DNA of 64,000 bases from Clostridia bacterium (GTDB taxonomy: Bacteria; Bacillota; Clostridia; Christensenellales; Christensenellaceae), in contig JAFXKX010000005.1 of NCBI GenBank assembly GCA_017531505.1, forward strand, positions 26,383-90,382. Reading direction: 5' to 3'. Below the pieces are notes generated by a model that worked only from the letters and a program-made list of their open reading frames with translations, was not told where the DNA came from and ran no database searches. Of this stretch, positions 51,620 to 60,342 are shown one piece after another. The position numbers and the translations under genes are program-made. The first letter of the stretch is position 1, and every line of letters begins with the position of its first letter.

Positions 51620-52182
51620 CTCTGTTTCTCCTTTTGCATCACGCGCAAAACCCGCGGACGATTATAGCGCTGGATCACAATAAACCGGCCGTCAAATATC
51701 ATCGCCGCCGCAGATGTCAGCGCAAAAATCCAAAATTTTCCCCAAATCAGTGCAAACAGCATTGCAAATAAAGAAATACCCTCGTTGATCCAGTGATCTG
51801 TTTCAGACTTCGCCATGGTATTGGCGATCTGCTCCAATGTACGCTCTTTCAGGGAAAACGCTGCCGGATCATAAGTAAGACTGTCTTTTTTCCAGTGCCG
51901 CACATTCATGAATGCATACAGTTTTTTCTCAAACTTTCTTTCGCGGAACCACCACTGCCCATAATGAATGTGGAACAGCTTTGTGATATTCCCAAAAATG
52001 AGACGCAGCCATAAATGATACACGATCATAAATGCCGTAATCCCAACCCACAGCACCCACTCGCTTGATATATGCCGCACATAATAGCAATAAAAACAAA
52101 CGGCCGCACACAGGACACAAACTGTTATCAGGCAATACATCACGATTGCCGGTCCGCTGGGTCTTTTATATGCTCGTTTCAT
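51616..52182 (-). CDS. CrtO-like membrane acyltransferase family protein
   Basis: A 188-residue membrane protein with about four helices. The segments WWFRERKFEKKLYAFMNVRH, MAKSETDHWINE and VIQRYNRPRVLRVMQK match the glycosyl-4,4'-diaponeurosporenoate acyltransferase (CrtO) family as I remember it. Bacteria with no carotenoid genes often carry such proteins; none of the crt genes is in this window. An acyl-transfer role on a lipid is therefore only a guess. It overlaps both neighbours by four bases. Confidence 0.65.
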   Translation of the reverse strand: MKRAYKRPSGPAIVMYCLITVCVLCAAVCFYCYYVRHISSEWVLWVGITAFMIVYHLWLRLIFGNITKLFHIHYGQWWFRERKFEKKLYAFMNVRHWKKDSLTYDPAAFSLKERTLEQIANTMAKSETDHWINEGISLFAMLFALIWGKFWIFALTSAAAMIFDGRFIVIQRYNRPRVLRVMQKEKQR

Positions 52183-52982
52183 ACGCTTATTCCGTGATTC
52201 CCTTTTTGATACTCAAACAATTTATATAGTTTTTTTGAAAAATTGCCGGCATACAGTTTTTTGAAAAGTCTCTTTTCCATACCCGACAATGCATCGATAT
52301 AGCATTGCGGCGTCATCTCATGTTCCTGATAAAACCGTAATCTTTCACTCCCGATCATCGCCGGATCCTCAATCCCGTAAACCGTGTGTACACCAACATC
52401 CTTTACGGGGTTTCTGTATTTGGATAATTTTGCCGCAAGCGGTGTATAGCAATCCATCAATATTGCCACCTGCTCAAACTTTGCATCCAGATCTGCCAGC
52501 CATGCCTGCAATTCGGCAGGAGACAAATACATACTGACCCCTTCCATCACTACGATCGCCTGTTTGCCATGCGGGATCTTTTGCAGCCAACTGCTGTCGC
52601 GGACATCCCCTGCCAGCATTTTATATTGCTGCGTATCCTGATAGTATTTACACCGTTCTTGGATGACCTCTGCAAAATCCACATCATACCACATACATCC
52701 GTTTGTATGTACGCGCAGCACTCTGCTATCCAGTCCGCAGCCGATATGCAAAACCACTGCATCCTCTGCTGCATCCACCTGCCGCCGCGTCCAATCATCA
52801 AATACTGCCGCACGGATGCCCATATAGTACGCCAGCCATTTTGACGCAGACTTTCCCTTCAGCACAAATCCTTCCGCAGCCCAGATCTCCTCTGCCTTCT
52901 TATCTGTCAGTATGCATCCTTTACGGCTGACAAACGCCTTTCCGTACAGTGGGATATATAAAGTTTTATTTACATTATCCAT
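52179..52982 (-). CDS. Class I SAM methyltransferase (leucine carboxyl methyltransferase-like)
   Basis: A 267-residue enzyme. Motif I is VLHIGCGLDSRVLRV with the pattern GCGLDSR typical of the leucine carboxyl methyltransferase and polyketide O-methyltransferase group. Also seen are WYDVDFAEVI, AGDVRD and VVMEGVSMYLSPAE. The acceptor is unknown. It heads the overlapping five-gene operon. A TTG four codons upstream would also be in frame; the ATG at 52982 is preferred although its ribosome site is weak. Confidence 0.88.
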   Translation of the reverse strand: MDNVNKTLYIPLYGKAFVSRKGCILTDKKAEEIWAAEGFVLKGKSASKWLAYYMGIRAAVFDDWTRRQVDAAEDAVVLHIGCGLDSRVLRVHTNGCMWYDVDFAEVIQERCKYYQDTQQYKMLAGDVRDSSWLQKIPHGKQAIVVMEGVSMYLSPAELQAWLADLDAKFEQVAILMDCYTPLAAKLSKYRNPVKDVGVHTVYGIEDPAMIGSERLRFYQEHEMTPQCYIDALSGMEKRLFKKLYAGNFSKKLYKLFEYQKGNHGISV

Positions 52983-53012
52983 GATATAGTCCAACCCATA
53001 TCTATATTGCCA

Positions 53013-54374
53013 TCAGGCATCTTTCTTATCTCTTTTCAAAACAGCGATCGTCTCTATATGGCTCGTCTGCGGGAATAAATCCACCGGCTGAATATACGTC
53101 ACCGCATATCCTTCCCGCATCAGTAACTTGACGTCTCTTGCCAATGTTGCCGGATCACAGGAGATATACAATATCTGTTTCGGGTCACATTTGCAGATCT
53201 CACCAATGGTCAGCGGATCCGTTCCTTTGCGCGGCGGATCGAGGATCACCATATCCGCCTTCACGCCACGGCGGTTTAAGATCGCAAATCCTTTGCCTGC
53301 ATCGGCGCAAATAAACTCCGCATTGCGGATACCGTTCCATTTCGCATTTTGTTTAGCATCCTCAATGGCAGGCGGTACGATCTCGATACCGTACATCTGT
53401 GCACCCCGTTTTGCGGCCTGCAGGGTTATCGTGCCTGCGCCGCAATACAGGTCAATAACCTGCATCCCCTCTGTTACACCGGCCTGATCCAACGCCGTCC
53501 GATACAGCAGTTCTGCCGCCCCATGATTTACCTGCAGGAATGTCTGCATCGAAATATCAAACTGTAATCCGTTGATATCTTCCCGTACACGGTCACTTCC
53601 GTAAATAGAGTACATGGCTTCTGCCAGATTGTCTGCGCCTTTTCTGGTATTGACACCGTAAGAAATGCCCGCCAACTGCGGTACACTGTTCGCCAGCAGG
53701 TCGATCAGCAGATCCCGCTTGGGCAGTTTTTTACCGTTGATCTCTACCGATGCCATCATCTTCCCCTCTGCAGTGCGGCGTACCGTAAACCGACGGATCA
53801 ACCCGGTATGCTGCCGCGGGTCGTATGCACTTACGCCGCTTTTCTCCAGCCATTGGGAAAACGCTTGCAACGCCGCGTTCATATGCAGATGAATCAATGC
53901 GCATTGCTTTACCGGTATTAATCGGTCTCCACCGCGGGAAAGATATCCCACCTGCGGTCTGCCTGCGATTTGCCGCACCGGAAAAGAAGCTTTATTTCTG
54001 TATTCCAAAACCGGAGGCACCGACAATACAGCCGGCACTTCCCATTCCAATCCGCAAATACGCGCAAGACAATCCTGTACGCGTTTGCGTTTGAACTCTG
54101 CCTGCAAGGAATATACACAATGCAGCAGATCGCATCCGCCGCAGCTGCCAAAATGCGGACAAGGCGCCGCCTGCCGTTCGGGGCTGTTTTGCAGCCGCGT
54201 CTCTACCTGTGCTTCCAGTATTTTTTTATTTTTTCCGGTGATCCGGATTTCCGCACATTCGCCGGGCAGCAGATCTTCCACAAAAATCACTCTGCCCTCT
54301 GTTTTTGCAATACCTCTGCCATCTATGGAGAGATCTACACACTCTGCCGTACAAAGACTTCCTATATCCAGCAT
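53013..54374 (-). CDS. rlmD: 23S rRNA (uracil-C5)-methyltransferase RlmD-type
   Basis: SAM-dependent enzyme that makes m5U in 23S rRNA (or tRNA, in related TrmA types). The 453 residues show a TRAM domain (1-60), the [4Fe-4S] cysteines in CPHFGSCGGCDLLH, the motif I segment IDLYCGAGTITL near 300, ILDPPRKGTD near 365, and the nucleophile in LYISCDPATLARD with FPQTSHIET. Bacillota usually have RlmCD, so the exact target base is uncertain. AAGGAG supports the start. Confidence 0.93.
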   Translation of the reverse strand: MLDIGSLCTAECVDLSIDGRGIAKTEGRVIFVEDLLPGECAEIRITGKNKKILEAQVETRLQNSPERQAAPCPHFGSCGGCDLLHCVYSLQAEFKRKRVQDCLARICGLEWEVPAVLSVPPVLEYRNKASFPVRQIAGRPQVGYLSRGGDRLIPVKQCALIHLHMNAALQAFSQWLEKSGVSAYDPRQHTGLIRRFTVRRTAEGKMMASVEINGKKLPKRDLLIDLLANSVPQLAGISYGVNTRKGADNLAEAMYSIYGSDRVREDINGLQFDISMQTFLQVNHGAAELLYRTALDQAGVTEGMQVIDLYCGAGTITLQAAKRGAQMYGIEIVPPAIEDAKQNAKWNGIRNAEFICADAGKGFAILNRRGVKADMVILDPPRKGTDPLTIGEICKCDPKQILYISCDPATLARDVKLLMREGYAVTYIQPVDLFPQTSHIETIAVLKRDKKDA

Positions 54375-54400
54375 CTTTATACTCCTTACTCGTTTTTATC

Positions 54401-54409
54401 ATTATAACA
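54401..54409 (-). promoter_or_regulatory. rlmD extended -10 promoter
   Basis: On the minus strand TGTTATAAT, 27 bases before the rlmD start; the -35 is poor and overlaps the rmuC promoter. Confidence 0.55.
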
Positions 54410-54414
54410 TGGTA

Positions 54415-54443
54415 TTGAGCGACTTTCCTACCAATGTTATAAT
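54415..54443 (+). promoter_or_regulatory. rmuC promoter
   Basis: TTGAGC and TATAAT are separated by 17 bases, with extended -10 TG. Confidence 0.7.
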
Positions 54444-54473
54444 AATTTCAGACTTCCCATGAGAGGAGATTCC

Positions 54474-55694
54474 ATGTATACGCCTATTTTGATCGGCATC
54501 GGTGCCGTATTGCTCATCAATATCATTTTGCTGTTTTGTTTGCTTTTGCGAAAACCTGCAGATCCTTCTGCCTCGCTGCGCGAGGAACTGCGCGGTATCC
54601 GTCAGGATACGCAGGCCGGGCAGGCAGAAATGCGCCGCGAACTCAATACGCAGCTGACCGGTATTCACCAGATGTCGCTGCAGACCGTATCCAAATTATC
54701 CGAAAATACGCTACAGAATCTGGAAAGTATGCGTATCACGCTGGATCGTCGTCTGGAAGGAATGCGGCGTGAAAACCAGACCGCTATGGAGCAGTTGCGT
54801 CGCTCTGTAGACGAACAGTTGTCCACAACGCTGACTACCGGACTGAACAATTCCTTCAAGTCTGTTTCTCTGCAATTGGAGCAGGTTTCCCGCAATATCA
54901 ATGAAGTACAGAACATGGCACCGGATATCCAGAAACTGCACAACATTTTAGCCAATGTAAAAAATCGCGGTACCTGGGGCGAGGTTCAGCTGGGCTCTAT
55001 CATCAGCGACCTGTTTGCACCGGCGCAATACGAAAGTCAATTCGCGATCACCAACAATGCGGAACGTGTGGATTATGCGATCCGCCTGCCCGGACAACAG
55101 CACGAGGTTTATTTGCCCATCGATGCCAAATTCCCGATGGACCGCTATACCGCATATCTTTCTGCCGAAAGCCAAGGAAACCCCGTTCTGACCGATACCG
55201 CAAAAGCGGCATTACTGCGGGCTGTGAAAGATCAGGCAAAGGATATTGCCCGCAAATATATCTCACCGCCTTATACCACAGATTTTGCTATACTGTTTGT
55301 CCCTTCCGAAGGATTGTATGCATTGCTGGCATCTGAGGAATTTGCCTATACGCTGCAGCAGGAATATAAGATACTGTTGGCCGGCCCTGTCAATCTGGCC
55401 GCTTTGCTCAATAGCCTGCAAATGGGTTTCAAGACACTGGCTATACAGCAGCGCTCTTCCGACATCATGCACACACTGCAGGCAGTCAACACCTCTCTTT
55501 CTAACTTTGCAAAAAATCTGGAAGCTACCCAAAAGAGTTTGCGGGCCGCCGCCAACAACCTGGACAAAACATTTGCCAGCGTGCGCGGCATTCAGCAAAA
55601 ACTGCGTAGTTTCGAAACGCTTTCGGACGCGGATGCGCAGGAGGCATTGGGAGATTTCTTCCCGGATATGTCCGATATGCCCGAAACCTTTTGA
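54474..55694 (+). CDS. rmuC: DNA recombination protein RmuC
   Basis: A 406-residue protein that limits inversions at short repeats. The N-terminal helix (ILIGIGAVLLINIILLFCL) anchors it, then a coiled coil (residues 35-150) rich in EELRG and MRREL, then the nuclease-like core with RGTWGEVQLGSIISDLF, YLPIDAKFPMDRY and ILFVPSEGLYALLAS. The start at 54474 has GAGAGGAG. It has a terminator after its stop. Confidence 0.95.
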   Translation: MYTPILIGIGAVLLINIILLFCLLLRKPADPSASLREELRGIRQDTQAGQAEMRRELNTQLTGIHQMSLQTVSKLSENTLQNLESMRITLDRRLEGMRRENQTAMEQLRRSVDEQLSTTLTTGLNNSFKSVSLQLEQVSRNINEVQNMAPDIQKLHNILANVKNRGTWGEVQLGSIISDLFAPAQYESQFAITNNAERVDYAIRLPGQQHEVYLPIDAKFPMDRYTAYLSAESQGNPVLTDTAKAALLRAVKDQAKDIARKYISPPYTTDFAILFVPSEGLYALLASEEFAYTLQQEYKILLAGPVNLAALLNSLQMGFKTLAIQQRSSDIMHTLQAVNTSLSNFAKNLEATQKSLRAAANNLDKTFASVRGIQQKLRSFETLSDADAQEALGDFFPDMSDMPETF

Positions 55695-55700
55695 TTAATC

Positions 55701-55733
55701 AAAAAACAGATGTCTATGGCATCTGTTTTTTTA
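55701..55733 (+). terminator. rmuC terminator
   Basis: AACAGATG and CATCTGTT pair; seven Ts follow. Confidence 0.88.
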
Positions 55734-55781
55734 TGGGTATTCATGCTAAAATGATACCGACCATTATCGGGAGGTTGGCCC

Positions 55782-56618
55782 ATGCTTTATCTGATCCTTG
55801 CTATTATATGTAGTACATTGATTTCCGTCATCATGCGTCTCAGCAGCCACCGCGTTTCCAGCAGACTGAATATGCTGGCAGTCAACTATTTGACTTGCCT
55901 CGGCCTCGGTATTGTATCTGCCGGTTTCGCCAACGTCTTTCCTGCGCACGAAAGCACAAACACAACGTTGCTGATGGGTATCGGCAACGGCATCTTATAC
56001 CTTTCCTCTTTCATGCTGATGCAAAACAGCATCAAGAAATACGGCGTCGTACTCCCCTCTACGTTCATGAAGCTGGGGTTGTTGGTCCCTATGGTGTTTT
56101 CGATCCTTGTGTTCGGCGAAATGCCTACCTGGATGCAGTTGGTCGGATTTGCGCTTGCCGTCTTTGCGATCGTGCTCATTAATTCCGAACCGGGTCAATC
56201 TGCCGCCGGCATAAAACCGGATCTGATCCTGCTGCTTATCATCGGCGGTGCAGGTGATGCCATGTCCAAAGTATTTGAAGAAACCGGCGCTCCCCAACTG
56301 TCTTCCCAATTCTTACTGTACACCTTTGGCGCTGCATTCCTCCTCTGTTGTGTATTGATGCTGCTGCGCAAAGAGAAACTGCAAGGATCTGCCGTTCTCT
56401 TTGGTCTCCTTATCGGCATTCCCAATTATTACAGTGCCAAATTCTTATTACAGTCCCTTTCCGACATACCCGCAGTGATTGCATACCCCACTTACAGTGT
56501 GGCCACCATTTTGGCGATCACTCTGGTCGGCATCGTTTTTTTCAAAGAAAAATTGTCCCGTCGCCAGTGGGTCTCCCTCTCTATCATTCTGGCAGCTTTG
56601 ATACTGCTCAATATCTGA
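55782..56618 (+). CDS. EamA-like DMT transporter
   Basis: A 278-residue membrane protein with about ten helices. MLYLILAIICSTLISVIMRLSS starts it; KKYGVVLPSTFMKLGLLVPM and AYPTYSVATILAITLVGIVFFKE are the typical helix pairs of the drug/metabolite superfamily, though the second repeat is divergent. Substrate unknown. The acetyltransferase gene follows after six bases in the same transcript, which may hint at export coupled to acetylation of a compound. Confidence 0.88.
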   Translation: MLYLILAIICSTLISVIMRLSSHRVSSRLNMLAVNYLTCLGLGIVSAGFANVFPAHESTNTTLLMGIGNGILYLSSFMLMQNSIKKYGVVLPSTFMKLGLLVPMVFSILVFGEMPTWMQLVGFALAVFAIVLINSEPGQSAAGIKPDLILLLIIGGAGDAMSKVFEETGAPQLSSQFLLYTFGAAFLLCCVLMLLRKEKLQGSAVLFGLLIGIPNYYSAKFLLQSLSDIPAVIAYPTYSVATILAITLVGIVFFKEKLSRRQWVSLSIILAALILLNI

Positions 56619-56624
56619 TCCGAT

Positions 56625-57179
56625 ATGCATATTTTACCCTTAACAGATTCTCATATTTCGCATCTTTCTGCACTGGACGGAAGTTTTACAGCAGACACCT
56701 ACATCTCACCCATTTTTGACGGTACTGCGTGGCACTATCTTGAAAAACCGCTGGATACCCCTTACCACAAAGTCTACGAAGACCCTACGCCTGAAGAAGC
56801 ATCTGTCTTTATTCATGACGAAAATCACATCGGTTATGTCGCTGTTTGCAATGGTCAGATAGCAGGCTATATCCTGCTGCTCGTTTCCTGGAACGGTTAT
56901 GCACGTGTAGATGATTTGCGTGTCGATACCCCATGGCGTCGAAACGGAATCGCCCGTGCGCTACTGCAGGCAGGCGAAAATTGGGCCCGGCAAAAAGGTC
57001 TCTTTGGGCTTTCTTTGGAAAGTCAGACCTGTAACCCTGCAGCTTGTAAGTTATATGCAGCTTATGGGTTTACGATCGGCGGCGCAGATACCATGCTATA
57101 CAGTGCATTGCCTATGCCATATACTCAGGAAACCGCCATCTATTGGTATTATCCCTTTCCCCATCAAAGCAATCCCTGA
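56625..57179 (+). CDS. GNAT acetyltransferase, streptothricin-acetyltransferase-like
   Basis: A 184-residue GNAT enzyme. The acetyl-CoA loop is WRRNGIARALLQ near residue 104; GLSLESQTCNPAACKLYAAYGF and GGADTMLYS followed by ETAIYWYY resemble the SatA family, which acetylates streptothricin and relatives. Many chromosomal relatives have other substrates, so resistance is not proven. No good ribosome site is visible; translation may be coupled to the transporter gene. Confidence 0.85.
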   Translation: MHILPLTDSHISHLSALDGSFTADTYISPIFDGTAWHYLEKPLDTPYHKVYEDPTPEEASVFIHDENHIGYVAVCNGQIAGYILLLVSWNGYARVDDLRVDTPWRRNGIARALLQAGENWARQKGLFGLSLESQTCNPAACKLYAAYGFTIGGADTMLYSALPMPYTQETAIYWYYPFPHQSNP

Positions 57180-57186
57180 GCACCGC

Positions 57187-57229
57187 AAAAAAGAGACACG
57201 GCAAATTTATTGCCGTGTCTCTTTTTTAT
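57187..57229. terminator. Bidirectional terminator
   Basis: GAGACACGGCAA and TTGCCGTGTCTC form a 12-base stem with A and T runs on both sides. Confidence 0.92.
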
Positions 57230-57254
57230 AATCGTATAGATCATTGATATTCCG

Positions 57255-57734
57255 TTATGCCTGTTCTTTTGCTTCCTGCTCTTCCACATACTGTGCAAAG
57301 ATCAGTGCTGCGTCTTCTACCATTTCACGGCAGGGGCGCTTCTTGTAGTATTCGCTGTTGCGGACTTCGGGGGTAGCTTCATAAATACCCTTGTCCAGAT
57401 GCAGCAATTCGCGGCAAATGATGGTGCCGTTTCTTTCCTTGAAACGTCTTGCCAGTTCCTGAATCAAAGCATAGTGTTCTTTCTTCTTTTCATTATCACC
57501 GATCTGATAGCCGCCATACAGCATACCTGCTGCCATGAACATACCGGATACTGCGCCGCAAACTTCACGCATTTTGCCCATGCCGCCGCCAAAAGCTGCA
57601 CCGATCTTGAGCGCTGCATCCATGGGGAGACCTACTTCTTCTGCAAATACTGCAATCACTGCCTGAGAGCAGTTATATCCATCATGGAACAGTTCGCCGG
57701 CCTTTTTGGAATATTCTTCTGCTGTGTATTTCAT
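57255..57734 (-). CDS. C-GCAxxG-C-C family protein
   Basis: A 159-residue redox-type protein of a family common in anaerobes and often near metal or redox genes. The cysteine pattern is NCSQAVIAVF near residue 22, EVCGAVSGMF near 58 (the GCAxxG element), then single cysteines in ICRELL and PCREMVED. A glycine-rich GAAFGGGMGKM segment precedes. Two ATGs are adjacent; 57734 has better spacing after GAGGAG than 57737. The function is unknown; Fe-S or redox activity is presumed. No partner is obvious. Confidence 0.85.
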   Translation of the reverse strand: MKYTAEEYSKKAGELFHDGYNCSQAVIAVFAEEVGLPMDAALKIGAAFGGGMGKMREVCGAVSGMFMAAGMLYGGYQIGDNEKKKEHYALIQELARRFKERNGTIICRELLHLDKGIYEATPEVRNSEYYKKRPCREMVEDAALIFAQYVEEQEAKEQA

Positions 57735-57760
57735 CATTTTCTCCTCTTACTTATGCTTGT

Positions 57761-57793
57761 AAAAAACAAAGGGGATATTTGCATATCCCCTTT
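57761..57793 (-). terminator. Terminator of the 2-oxoacid dehydrogenase operon
   Basis: AAAGGGGATAT and ATATCCCCTTT pair around TTGC; on the minus strand TTTGTTTTTT follows. Confidence 0.85.
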
Positions 57794-57824
57794 ATCAATT
57801 GCGAATTACTCGCGGACGTTCTTA

Positions 57825-60296
57825 TCAAACACCCAACTTAGCCTTACGGAGCTGTTCGGCCTTTCTGAACTTGGGGTTGCCTTCTCTGCCTTCGAGGGGC
57901 AGCAGCTTCTCGTTGATAGCATCGATGATGTCTTCAACCTGCGGGAAGAAGTATTCGTCGTACTCGGAAGCGGGGGTTACCCAGTTCTGAGCGCCCAGTA
58001 CATAGGGAGCTGCATCGAGGTAATCGAAGCTCAGCTGAGCGATGTTGGTTGCCATGTCGTTCAGGAAGCTGCCTCTGGTGCAAGCTTCACTGACGAGCAG
58101 GATGCGGCCGGTCTTTTCAACAGACTTGCAAACGGGCTCGTAGTTGAAGGGTACAACGCTTCTTGCGTCGATAACTTCTGCAGTTACGCCGTACTTTTCT
58201 TCCAGGATCTTTGCAGCGTCCAGAGCCTTGTACAGGGACGGACCAATGGTAAGGATGGTAACATCTTCACCGTGCTTACGCAGAGCGGGTTCGCCGAAGG
58301 GAACTTCGTAGTAACCTTCCGGAACGCCCTCTTCGTAGAACATTTCGGGCTGATCGTAGTAGTTCTGGCTCTCGAAGAATACAACGGGGTCGGTGCCGGA
58401 CAGAGCGGCATTCATCAGACCCTTTGCATCGTAAGGAGTTACGGGGTAAACAACCTTCAGGCCGGGGATGTGAGCGCACAGAGCGGTCCATTCCTGAGAG
58501 TGCTGAGCGCCGTACTTGCAGCCAACAGCAACACGCAGAACAACGGGCATCTGGAGGATACCGCCGGACATTGCCTGCCACTTAGCCAGCTGGTTGAAGA
58601 TTTCGTCGCCGCAACGACCGATGAAGTCACCGTACATCAATTCTACGATTGCTCTACCACCGCATACACCGTAGCCTACAGCGCTACCAACGATAGCAGC
58701 TTCGGAGATGGGGGAGTTGAACAGTCTGTGACGCGGTACGGAGTCAACCATGTTTCTGGATACTGCGAATGCGCCGCCCCAGTATGCAACGTCTTCACCG
58801 TACATAACGAGGGTTCTGTCTACATAGTACTTATCAAAGATAGCTTCAAAAATACCGTCTCTGATACCATAGCACTTGATCTTGGGAACGGGCTTGCCGT
58901 TCTTCATGTAATAACGCTCTCTGGTCTTGAGCTGTTTTACTCTGGGGTTCTCTTCCTTCGCGGTCAGCATGTCATCAACGGGAGCATCGGTCATGGACTC
59001 TTTGTGCTCATTGGAGAACATCAGATCTTCGATGAAGTGAGGATTCTTTTCCATGTCAGTATAGGGGGTCATTTCCTTATCGGAAGCAACTTTGAATACT
59101 GCCAGGTTTCTAGCGATAACGCTTGCTTCGAGGTCTTTAATTTCCTCTTCGGTGCAAACGCCTGCTTCAATCAGCTTAGCAGCGTAAGCAGGGATAGCAT
59201 CCTGGTCTTTCCAAGCCTGGATTTCTTCTTCGGTTCTGTAAGCGTTAACGTCAGAGGGAGAGTGACCGCTGAAACGATAAGAAACAACGTCCAGCATTAC
59301 GGGGCCGTTTTCTTTAGCCAAGGGGAGTTTTCTCTCATATGCATCGATAACTGCCAATACATTGAAGCCGTCAACACGTTCAACGTACAGCTGAGTGGGG
59401 GATACGCCTGCTGCGAAACGAGCGATCATGTCATAAGCCATGGTCTCGCCGCGAGTCTGACCGCCCATGCCGTAGTGGTTGGTGGTGAAGTTGAAGATGA
59501 TGGGGAGGCCGCCCTTGTTATAGCCCTCTTCCCAGAGGTACTTATACTGGTCCATAGCAGCGAAGTTGATACCTTCCCAAACAGGACCACAGCCCAAGGA
59601 ACCGTCACCCAGGTTAGCAACAGCTACGCCGGGCTTCTGGTTTACTTTCTTATATAGTGCAGCACCTGCAGCTACGCAAGCGGAACCACCAACGATAGCG
59701 TTGTTGGGGTAGATACCGAAGGGCTGGAAGAATGCGTGCATGGAGCCGCCCAAGCCGCGCAGGAAGCCTGCGTCACGAGCGAAGATTTCTGCCATTGCGC
59801 TGTACAGGAAGAACTTTCTTGCCAGATCCTTGGTGTCGCTGTATTCGATATTTTCTTTTACGAACTTATAAATGTGGCCGCCCAGGAAGTTCTCCATGAT
59901 GTTGATCAGTTCTTCATCAGAGAGCTTGTGGATAGCGGAGAAGCCTTTTGCGATGATTTCGTTGTGGCTTCTGTGAGAACCAAAGGTGAAGTCCTCGATA
60001 TTCAGGTGATAAGATTCACCAACTGCAACTGCTTCCTGACCGATGGACAGGTGAGCGGGGCCCTTGTAGCTGCAGGGAATACCTTCGTATTCGCTCTTGG
60101 TCTTGATATCGTTGAGCATCAGTTCGAAAGTACGGATGGAGAACATATCCTCATAGATGCGGAGGAAGTCTTCCTTGGAGTACTTAGCCTTTTCCTCTTC
60201 GATGGTCTTGTTGTACTGGTTTACCGGAATATCAGTGAACTTGATATATCCCGGCTGTCTCATCTCATTGGGATCTACATAAATTTGTTTTGGCAT
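57825..60296 (-). CDS. 2-oxoacid dehydrogenase E1, fused alpha and beta subunits
   Basis: Thiamine-diphosphate enzyme that decarboxylates a 2-oxoacid and acylates the E2 lipoyl group. Residues about 1-440 are E1-alpha with SIGQEAVAVG, FGSHRSHNEIIAKG and the ThDP motif starting NLGDGSLGCGPVWEG; residues about 475-823 are E1-beta with VMYGEDVAYWGGAF, NSPISEAAIVGSAVGYG and AVGCKYGAQHSQEW. The two are separate in most bacteria. The ThDP motif carries about a dozen extra residues before NFTTNHYG. The E2 gene lies 46 bases upstream. Pyruvate is the most likely substrate, acetoin or branched-chain acids are alternatives. Confidence 0.9.
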   Translation of the reverse strand: MPKQIYVDPNEMRQPGYIKFTDIPVNQYNKTIEEEKAKYSKEDFLRIYEDMFSIRTFELMLNDIKTKSEYEGIPCSYKGPAHLSIGQEAVAVGESYHLNIEDFTFGSHRSHNEIIAKGFSAIHKLSDEELINIMENFLGGHIYKFVKENIEYSDTKDLARKFFLYSAMAEIFARDAGFLRGLGGSMHAFFQPFGIYPNNAIVGGSACVAAGAALYKKVNQKPGVAVANLGDGSLGCGPVWEGINFAAMDQYKYLWEEGYNKGGLPIIFNFTTNHYGMGGQTRGETMAYDMIARFAAGVSPTQLYVERVDGFNVLAVIDAYERKLPLAKENGPVMLDVVSYRFSGHSPSDVNAYRTEEEIQAWKDQDAIPAYAAKLIEAGVCTEEEIKDLEASVIARNLAVFKVASDKEMTPYTDMEKNPHFIEDLMFSNEHKESMTDAPVDDMLTAKEENPRVKQLKTRERYYMKNGKPVPKIKCYGIRDGIFEAIFDKYYVDRTLVMYGEDVAYWGGAFAVSRNMVDSVPRHRLFNSPISEAAIVGSAVGYGVCGGRAIVELMYGDFIGRCGDEIFNQLAKWQAMSGGILQMPVVLRVAVGCKYGAQHSQEWTALCAHIPGLKVVYPVTPYDAKGLMNAALSGTDPVVFFESQNYYDQPEMFYEEGVPEGYYEVPFGEPALRKHGEDVTILTIGPSLYKALDAAKILEEKYGVTAEVIDARSVVPFNYEPVCKSVEKTGRILLVSEACTRGSFLNDMATNIAQLSFDYLDAAPYVLGAQNWVTPASEYDEYFFPQVEDIIDAINEKLLPLEGREGNPKFRKAEQLRKAKLGV

Positions 60297-60342
60297 ATTA
60301 CTACCTCTCTAAACAATTTTGTTCGTTATATTGTGACTGGGC

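Noticed and set aside
57399..59657. Open frame of 752 codons opposite the fused E1 gene
   Set aside because: Antisense shadow of a recognised gene, with no start signals and no recognisable domain; it also spans the operon terminator.
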